Assembly: GCA_039654915.1 (NCBI GenBank)
Contig: CM077599.1
Coordinates: forward strand, 64,718,501-64,782,500
DNA: 64,000 nt
Direction of reading: 5' to 3'
Source: Aquilaria yunnanensis
Taxonomy: Eukaryota; Streptophyta; Magnoliopsida; Malvales; Thymelaeaceae
The translations under genes were made by a program, and so were the position numbers. The number at the start of each line of letters is the position of its first letter. Positions within the stretch are counted from its first letter, which is position 1. Below the pieces are notes generated by a model, which saw only the letters and a program-made list of their open reading frames with translations, was not told where the DNA came from and did not search any database. Shown piece after piece: positions 58,501 through 64,000 of the stretch.

Positions 58501-59048
58501 ATTGGCCTTGTTGATGATGTAGTCGAGGCAAAGTCGAGGACAAGGGACTTGTCTTGCTCCTTGATGTAAAGAGTGAACTCCTTTTGGCCACTAGAAGAAG
58601 AATCAGGACTGGAATTTGAGGGGTGAGAACATGAGTTAAGAAGAAACTATTTGAGTCTATAAACCCAGATTCAAGGAGAAAATCACGGATCATGAAGGGC
58701 CAGACATTGGATGGGAGAGATTCAATGTAAAGAAGGGAGAGATTAAGAAAGAAGAGTTAGGATAGCAATCTAGAAATGGTGAAGGGCAACGTAAACAACA
58801 TCATTAAAACAAATGTGAAAGAAAAAGAGAGAGAGCTAGAGAGAAAGAAAGAAATATAGGAAGTTGGAAATGTTAAGAGCACATGAACATCATTAAGGAT
58901 TTAAATGTTACATTATGGAACATGTTGGCCAAAGAGCTTGATTGATCCACTTTACCGACTTTAAGGGCTGTGTTGCCTTGACTTGAAGTTCAAGGGATAA
59001 GTGTCATGGTCAGCTAAGTCTGGGGGTTACATATGTTTTTTGGCTTTA
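52530..59048. mobile_element. 6.5 kb element with ~120-bp terminal inverted repeats, containing a solo LTR
   Basis: Left end 52530-52650 and right end 58920-59048 are inverted copies: TAAGGCTAAAG / TAAAGCCAAAA, then tagccccc / taaccccc, then ttgaacttcaag-type and gcaacNcagccct blocks, then cNtctttgNcc. Many differences show age. Outside both ends is an ataata-type stretch, so the target duplication is unclear. Without the solo LTR the element is about 3.6 kb. A - strand stretch at 58490-58700 may be gene-derived but is unidentified. Long TIRs suggest a Mutator-like element. Confidence 0.6.
54328..57241 (+). repeat. solo LTR (2914 bp) of a chromovirus-like gypsy element
   Basis: Starts TGTGACAGCCC and ends GGCCTGTGACA (TG...CA with inverted TGTGACA-type ends), flanked on both sides by ACTGT (54323-54327 and 57242-57246). 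There is no internal region, primer-binding site or second LTR. The TGTGACAgccc start and the ~3 kb length resemble Tekay/Del LTRs. It formed by recombination between the two LTRs of a full element. Confidence 0.85.
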
Positions 59049-60200
59049 ATAATGAGTTTATTCGCACTAGGTCCACAGGTCCATCTGTACTTGAACTTGA
59101 CCCAGTTAACATACCACTTCTCTTTGGAAAATTCTACTTTACAATAGTCCCAAAAGTGCTGTAGGTTATGGTAGTGGCACAAAAAATGAGCAAATGATGC
59201 ATTTAGTCCCCAATTTATAAAGAGGCATCAAATGAATCATAAAACTTCTTATGTGTGCCATTAAGTCAATTTGGACAGAAATATAAATTGTAATATTTTA
59301 AAGTGGAGCTATGAGAAAAAGTGTATTATTGCCAAATTAAAAGAAAAATGGTAAATTACTTTAAAAAATGTAGCATAATAAGAAATTTAAATGAAAATGA
59401 TGTAAAAATGGTGGAGAAAATTGTATAATATAAGTGAGTAGTGAATTAGAAATGCTGATATGGTAACAAATATGGGCGTTAGTAATAAATGTAGTAGTTG
59501 CATGCAAAAATAATTTAAGGATTACCTATTAAAAGCAGAATGGCTAGAGTTTGAGTTGCTGAAGTAATGAACTTGCCAAATATTGTTAAGTGGTGGTTGG
59601 AGTTAATTGAGAAATGATTGTAAGAATTAATGTGAGTAGCCAATGAAAGAGAATTTTGGGGGATGTTTATGTTAATTGAGAAACATTCTATGTTAACTTA
59701 GAAACAAAATGAGAAACATGATAGATGTTTGGTTCCTGTGGATGTGAATAAGGTATTGGAGTTGTGTTGTGAGATATGATTGTGATTGGAATAAGGTATT
59801 TGAAAGTAGGAGTAAAAAAAGGATTGTAGATGCCAATAATTTGATGGTTGGTTTATAAGAATTTAAAATATTTAGGTTGAAAGAAAGGAACACATTGAAA
59901 ACATTGTTCATCACTAATTTGGGGGCAAATAATGCTTTCCTCAACAAAAAAAATGCCTTTTGATCATACTAAAAAAAATTTTGTTTGTAATAAATCACTT
60001 TTGTGTGGTAGGGTTTCGAGATAAAATGCATACGGGAAAATCATTTGTGGTAAAAGAATGAAAAAAAAAATGAATGCATCCAGAAAATGATAAAGTTGAT
60101 AAGGGTTAATTTGTATGGTCTAAGTTGTTAACTTTGTATTAATTCAGAATGTCTTTTTCTACATCACCATACCACATTTTCTACCATTTCTTACTTTTGA
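59049..60200. other. AT-rich DNA without a supported gene
   Basis: Short frames only. No repeats with clear ends were recognised. Confidence 0.4.
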
Positions 60201-61502
60201 CTTTCATTTTGTAGGATGAAGAAGGGAACTGAAGCATCGGATCAGATTAGAAGTAAGTAAAGTGAAAAATGAAAAGTGTGGATGAACAATTCATTAGGGC
60301 TACAACCTCATAGTTCAATGATGCTGGAGCCATATTTTGAGTCCTAAAGGCTGGCACTGTGGTGCTAGGGGCCTTCCTGTTTTGGGCATTGCAACGCTAA
60401 TTTGGCCCTTTCTAGTGCCCTAGTGCCCCCGCATTCAAGTTTTGTGGTCTTTTACCTTTTATTTTGAATAAAGGCTTGCAAATTAGTGGAGAGATTTTAT
60501 TCTTTTAGTTGGTTGGTAAGTGGAAAGAGCCTTATCACTTGAAAAAATTTAGAACTCCTTGATTCTCTTCTTCCTCCAATCTTAAGCTAAGTTTTTCACT
60601 CTCCATCATTTCTTGCATTTTTCATCATTTGTGGAGGCATTTATGAAGATTTGCTTAAATGAGGTTAGGAGCACCTGGAGATTTCTTGAAGCCTTGAGGA
60701 GTCAAACTTAATTTTTCACTTGGGTTCCTTATTTCCTCTTTCTTGTACATGGATGCCATTTTATACATTTTTATGTTTATGTTTAGTTTAGTTATGGAGT
60801 AGTTTTCTTTACACTTTCTATGGTTGTAGTTACTTGAATTGGTTATGTTAGTTGGATTAATAGTTATTAGACTTTGGTTTTCTTTTAAATGCTTGTTCAT
60901 TCTTCTCTTGAACTTATTGTTATGTTAGTTAGTTGAAGGCTACAATTACTTACACCACGAATTGTTTTTAAAATCTTGGAAAAGATTAAAAGTTATTAGA
61001 ACTAGGAGAAGATTGTGATGACTATGGACTTGTTGGGAGATTAGTTTAGGTCATTAAATGAAGGTAAATTAAGGTTGATAATACCTCTCTTGAACTAGCA
61101 ATTCAGAGGGGAGTCCATTATAGTTTAAGCTTAGGAGAGTCTTTCACTTAGGAAAGTAAAGGCTTTACCAATAAGTAAGGAAACCAAACTATTAGCCTTA
61201 ATTCACCAACTAATCAAGTCAAGTAATGAATCCATAGAAAGTGGGCTTTCATAATTTGATAAAAACCATAGTTTAGCATTGCATTATTGCATTAGAGATT
61301 AGTGACATTTTAATTAGCTAGGTTTAATTTATTTAATGTACTTGTTTATCCATTCGTTCAATTTTGTTTGTTTAGGTAAAGTTGTCTTGAAGTTGTGGTA
61401 TTTGTGAATCAATACAAATCAAGTATTATGGAAATGATACTCATTCACCCCATCTACATGTGACCCGTGCACTTGCAAATAGTGGTTCTAAAACTCAGAA
61501 CA
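60200..61502 (+). repeat. Athila-type LTR (5', left end uncertain)
   Basis: It ends ...actcagaaca and is followed directly by agTTTTTGGTGTTGTTGCC, a clear variant of the tttttggcgccgttgcc sequence that follows Athila/Tat 5' LTRs. The left boundary could not be fixed. Confidence 0.55.
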
Positions 61503-61809
61503 AGTTTTTGGTGTTGTTGCCTAGAATTGATTGTATTAAGTTGAACGATATCATTGCTAAGAGATTGGCTTTAGACTAAACCTTTATTTGTTTATTTATT
61601 TGATCTTTTGTGCTTGGAAATTTCATTGGTAGGTATCATTTGTGTATACCCATTCCAAAGCACTACTCTGTTGTCATTGATACTGGAAATAGAGAGACAT
61701 CTTAGAAAGCTTCGTGCTACATCTCACTTGGTGGTAATGGAGGAAATGATGGAATGGATCATCAAGATGGAGTTTATCCAAAGAATCCACAAAGGCCTAT
61801 TAGGGAGTA

Positions 61810-62232
61810 AATTTGACCTTAATGATGAAGAATTATTCGGGCATTGTGAAGCCACCGATGCAAGCTAATAACTTTGAGTTGAAGCCAGGTTTGATTTCTC
61901 TCATTCAACAAAACCAATTTGGAGGGTTCGTTTTAGAGGATCCCAACGTACATATAGCGGATTTCGTATAGGCATGTGACACTTGTAAAGCTAATAGAGT
62001 TTCCAGTGATGCGATTAGGCTTTAATTGTTTCCTTTTTCACTCTAGAACAAGGCTAAAGATGGTATCAAGTACTTCAACCAGGAAGTATCACTACATGGA
62101 ATGAAATTGCTAAAAAGCTTTGAGCAAGTTCTTCCTTCCATCCAAGGCCGCCCATTTTAGAGTTCTATAGTAACATTCAAGCAACATGAGATGGAGTTTA
62201 TTTCGGAAGCATGGGAAAGGTTCAAGGAGTTG
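61810..62232 (+). pseudogene. Athila-type gag relic
   Basis: Core reads MQANNFELKPGLISLIQQNQ, then FGGFVLEDPNVHIADF, then ACDTCKANRVSSDAIRL, LFPFSL and finally EFISEAWERFKEL. This is the standard gypsy Gag order. In-frame stops (TAG/TAA) occur after HIADFV, after DAIRL and after LFPFSL. It is cut off at ...FKEL, where an LTR-like start follows at 62233. Confidence 0.85.
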
Positions 62233-62391
62233 TGATATGTTTATATTTTGTTATGTTTTCCATAGGTTTTTCCTTGTATTTACTTGTCTTTTGATGTGTT
62301 TTTAATAGGATATTGTGCTTAATTGGTTTATATTTTGTCTTCTTAAGTTTTTGCTTCAGAACAAGCAAAAGTTCAAGTGTAGGGGAAAATA
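62233..62391 (+). repeat. LTR-start fragment and polypurine tract
   Basis: TGATATGTTTATATTTTG begins a stretch that aligns with the first ~125 bases of the LTR at 62392. It ends with gcaagcNaaagttcaagtgt-type sequence and aggggaaaata, the polypurine tract of that LTR. Confidence 0.6.
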
Positions 62392-63550
62392 TGATATGCT
62401 CACATTTAGTTATGTTTTTCATAGTTTTTCACTTGTATGTGTTTATCTTTTGATGTGTTTTTGCTAAGATATGGTGCTTAATTAGTTCATATTTTATTTT
62501 CAGTTCATATTTCATCTTTGTGTAAGATAAAAAAGATTTTTGCAAAGTTTTAGAGCTGAATTGCAAGATGTTGGCAAGGTTTGAAAGCTTACATGCTCTT
62601 ATAGATGTTCATGTAGTGTCATACACTCTTATGTTCCAAACCATATTAAATTGAGCAAGATTTTAACTTCTAGATGAGTAACACAGCCTGCTATATGACC
62701 GTGCTTCATCCCATGTTTGTCTTAATTTTTAGGGTTTTCAGGTTAATTCAGAAAGAGGAAACAAGATGTATGGAAGAAGCACAAAAATACACAGAAAAAG
62801 AGAGTTTTTGATGGAAGAAGGCTGCCTAAGGCAGTTCTAATGATTAACACCATTACATCAGCACCAAATCAAAGATTTCTTAAAGACAATGAAATTCAGC
62901 CATGGACCATTCTTCTCTTAGTTTTCTTTTGATTCTTTGGTATTTATTTTATGATATTATAAGCTAAAATTTTCCTCTTCATGCTTAGAGTAGATGAATC
63001 ATAGGATGATTATGTGATTGTGATTATTTCTGGTTTAATATAATTATGTGTTTTTCTTAGGATTTATCCAATGTGCTTTGTTGCGTTGATTAATAATAGT
63101 CGGCCTATTAATTCAATGTAGGATGATGAATATATGTTAGGTAGTATCTAGTATATTTGTTATGGATCACCGTTGGATAAATAAGATAGTATCATAACAG
63201 GGAGTAATATGTGCGATATAATACCTCTGGGATAGGGTGAAATCTAAGAGTGGGTCATATGATGTTAATGCATTTTTAGGAAGCGTTGTAGGCTTGGACA
63301 CCCTATCGATGACTTAAGAATAAGATTAATGTAATGGAAATAATAAGGAGCAAATCTACATTAGGTAGTTCTCTGTATTCCAAGTTAATCACAATCTTAT
63401 TAAACCAAAATAAAAGCAACACGATGGTAGTTCTAGCAGTACTTGATTCTAAGTATAAGGTTTCTTATCATTGATTGTTTTAATTGTTTTTTCGTTGCCT
63501 ACCATTAGTTATTAGTTTATTTTATTGCATTAGTTTAATTTAGTTAATTC
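62392..63550 (+). repeat. LTR of the same family as 4972-6283 (third copy)
   Basis: It starts TGATATGCTCAC after the polypurine tract and is collinear with the first two copies (blocks around ttgattaatagtag-type sequence and 'gacttaagaata'). It lacks the last ~100-150 bases of the family, ending near 63550. Confidence 0.65.
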
Positions 63551-63597
63551 ATAGTTCTTAATGAAAAATATGGCAAGTTCTTGGGCATTTTCAAGAA

Positions 63598-63848
63598 TCT
63601 TCACATCAACATCCAATTCTTGGCAACTTTAACTCAAATGCTAAATTGGGGGAAATTCTTAAAGCAATTCATTACAAAAAAAAAGGAAATTTGAATAGTA
63701 TGAGACCATATCTCTCATGAAAGAATGTACTGCAATTGACCAACAAAAGCTTCAACCCAAATTGAAGGAGCTTGGGAGCTTTACTATTCCATACACAATT
63801 GGGGAAGTTGAGTTCAAGAAGGTATTGTGTGACCTTGGTGTAAGTGTG
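63598..63848 (+). pseudogene. gypsy protease fragment
   Basis: From 63698 an open stretch reads YETISLMKECTAI, then QQKLQPKLKELGSFTIPYTI and FKKVLCDLGVSV. The CDLG[AV]S box is the aspartic protease active site of Athila-type elements, and GSFTIPxTIG precedes it as usual. Upstream FLKQFITKKK is in another frame. It is cut at 63848 by a new LTR start. Confidence 0.8.
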
Positions 63849-64000
63849 TGTTGACACCCAATTTCGTCCGACCTCTTCTTTTTTAAAAAAATAATAATTA
63901 AAAAAAATTAATTAAAAATTAAAAAATAATAATTATATAAAAATTATTATTTATTAATTATACAAAGAGAGAATTAAATTAAATAGTTTTGGGGAAGGGG
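63849..64000 (+). repeat. start of another LTR, running off the window
   Basis: TGTTGACACCCAATTTCGTC, a start I recall from plant gypsy LTRs, followed by very AT-rich sequence. It interrupts the protease fragment, which supports an insertion boundary here. Confidence 0.5.

Noticed and set aside
1..64000. CRISPR arrays, bacterial operons, rRNA genes
   Set aside because: No regular spacer arrays or rRNA sequence was seen, and the window is clearly plant nuclear DNA.

Overview
This window reads as nuclear DNA of a eudicot plant. The evidence is one well-formed, intron-containing auxin response factor gene of the ARF10/16 class with an intact miR160 site, set in AT-rich DNA that is mostly transposable elements (TEs) in layers. 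No bacterial-style operons, CRISPR arrays, rRNA or convincing tRNA genes were seen. Most open reading frames are fragments of decayed TE genes or chance reading frames in AT-rich DNA.

Layout. (1) 1-8.8 kb: a Ty3/gypsy element of Athila/Tat type on the + strand, with a window-truncated 5' LTR, gag relic, antisense ORF relic, polypurine tract and 3' LTR at 4972-6283, followed by a heavily mutated Tat-like pol relic. (2) 9.8-25.3 kb: a second gypsy element on the - strand, bounded by LTRs at 9795-11390 and 24523-25271. Its gag, protease, RT and integrase relics lie at 17.4-11.3 kb. It has been invaded by a near-complete plant LINE (17881-24098, with target-site duplication and poly-A), by a ~0.85 kb insertion in its 3' LTR, and probably by another ~2.4 kb insertion inside pol. 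(3) 27.5-32.8 kb: an LTR element with matching 1.26-1.27 kb LTRs but no recognisable gag/pol and one unassigned ORF. (4) 33.1-37.5 kb: a whole hAT transposon with a perfect 8-bp target duplication, matching terminal repeats and a decayed transposase. (5) 39-47 kb: mostly non-coding DNA with a Stowaway-like MITE, two related MITE-like elements and a small element with 72-bp terminal inverted repeats enclosing a fragment of a cellular gene (exportin-2/CAS). (6) 47.1-50.6 kb: the ARF10-like gene on the - strand, with four coding exons (683 aa), a candidate TATA box, upstream ORFs, the miR160 site and a poly-A signal. (7) 50.9-64 kb: a foldback MITE upstream of ARF10, a 6.5 kb element with ~120-bp inverted ends that itself holds a 2.9 kb solo LTR with perfect 5-bp duplication, then Athila-type LTR/gag/protease fragments and the start of another LTR at the window edge.

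The only confident host gene is the ARF. It would encode a nuclear auxin-response repressor controlled by miR160. The other coding traces belong to TEs whose nesting order can be read: gypsy first, then the LINE inside it; the 6.5 kb inverted-end element first, then the LTR retrotransposon that collapsed to a solo LTR. The best candidate for something not yet described is the CAS-fragment element at 41.1-41.8 kb.
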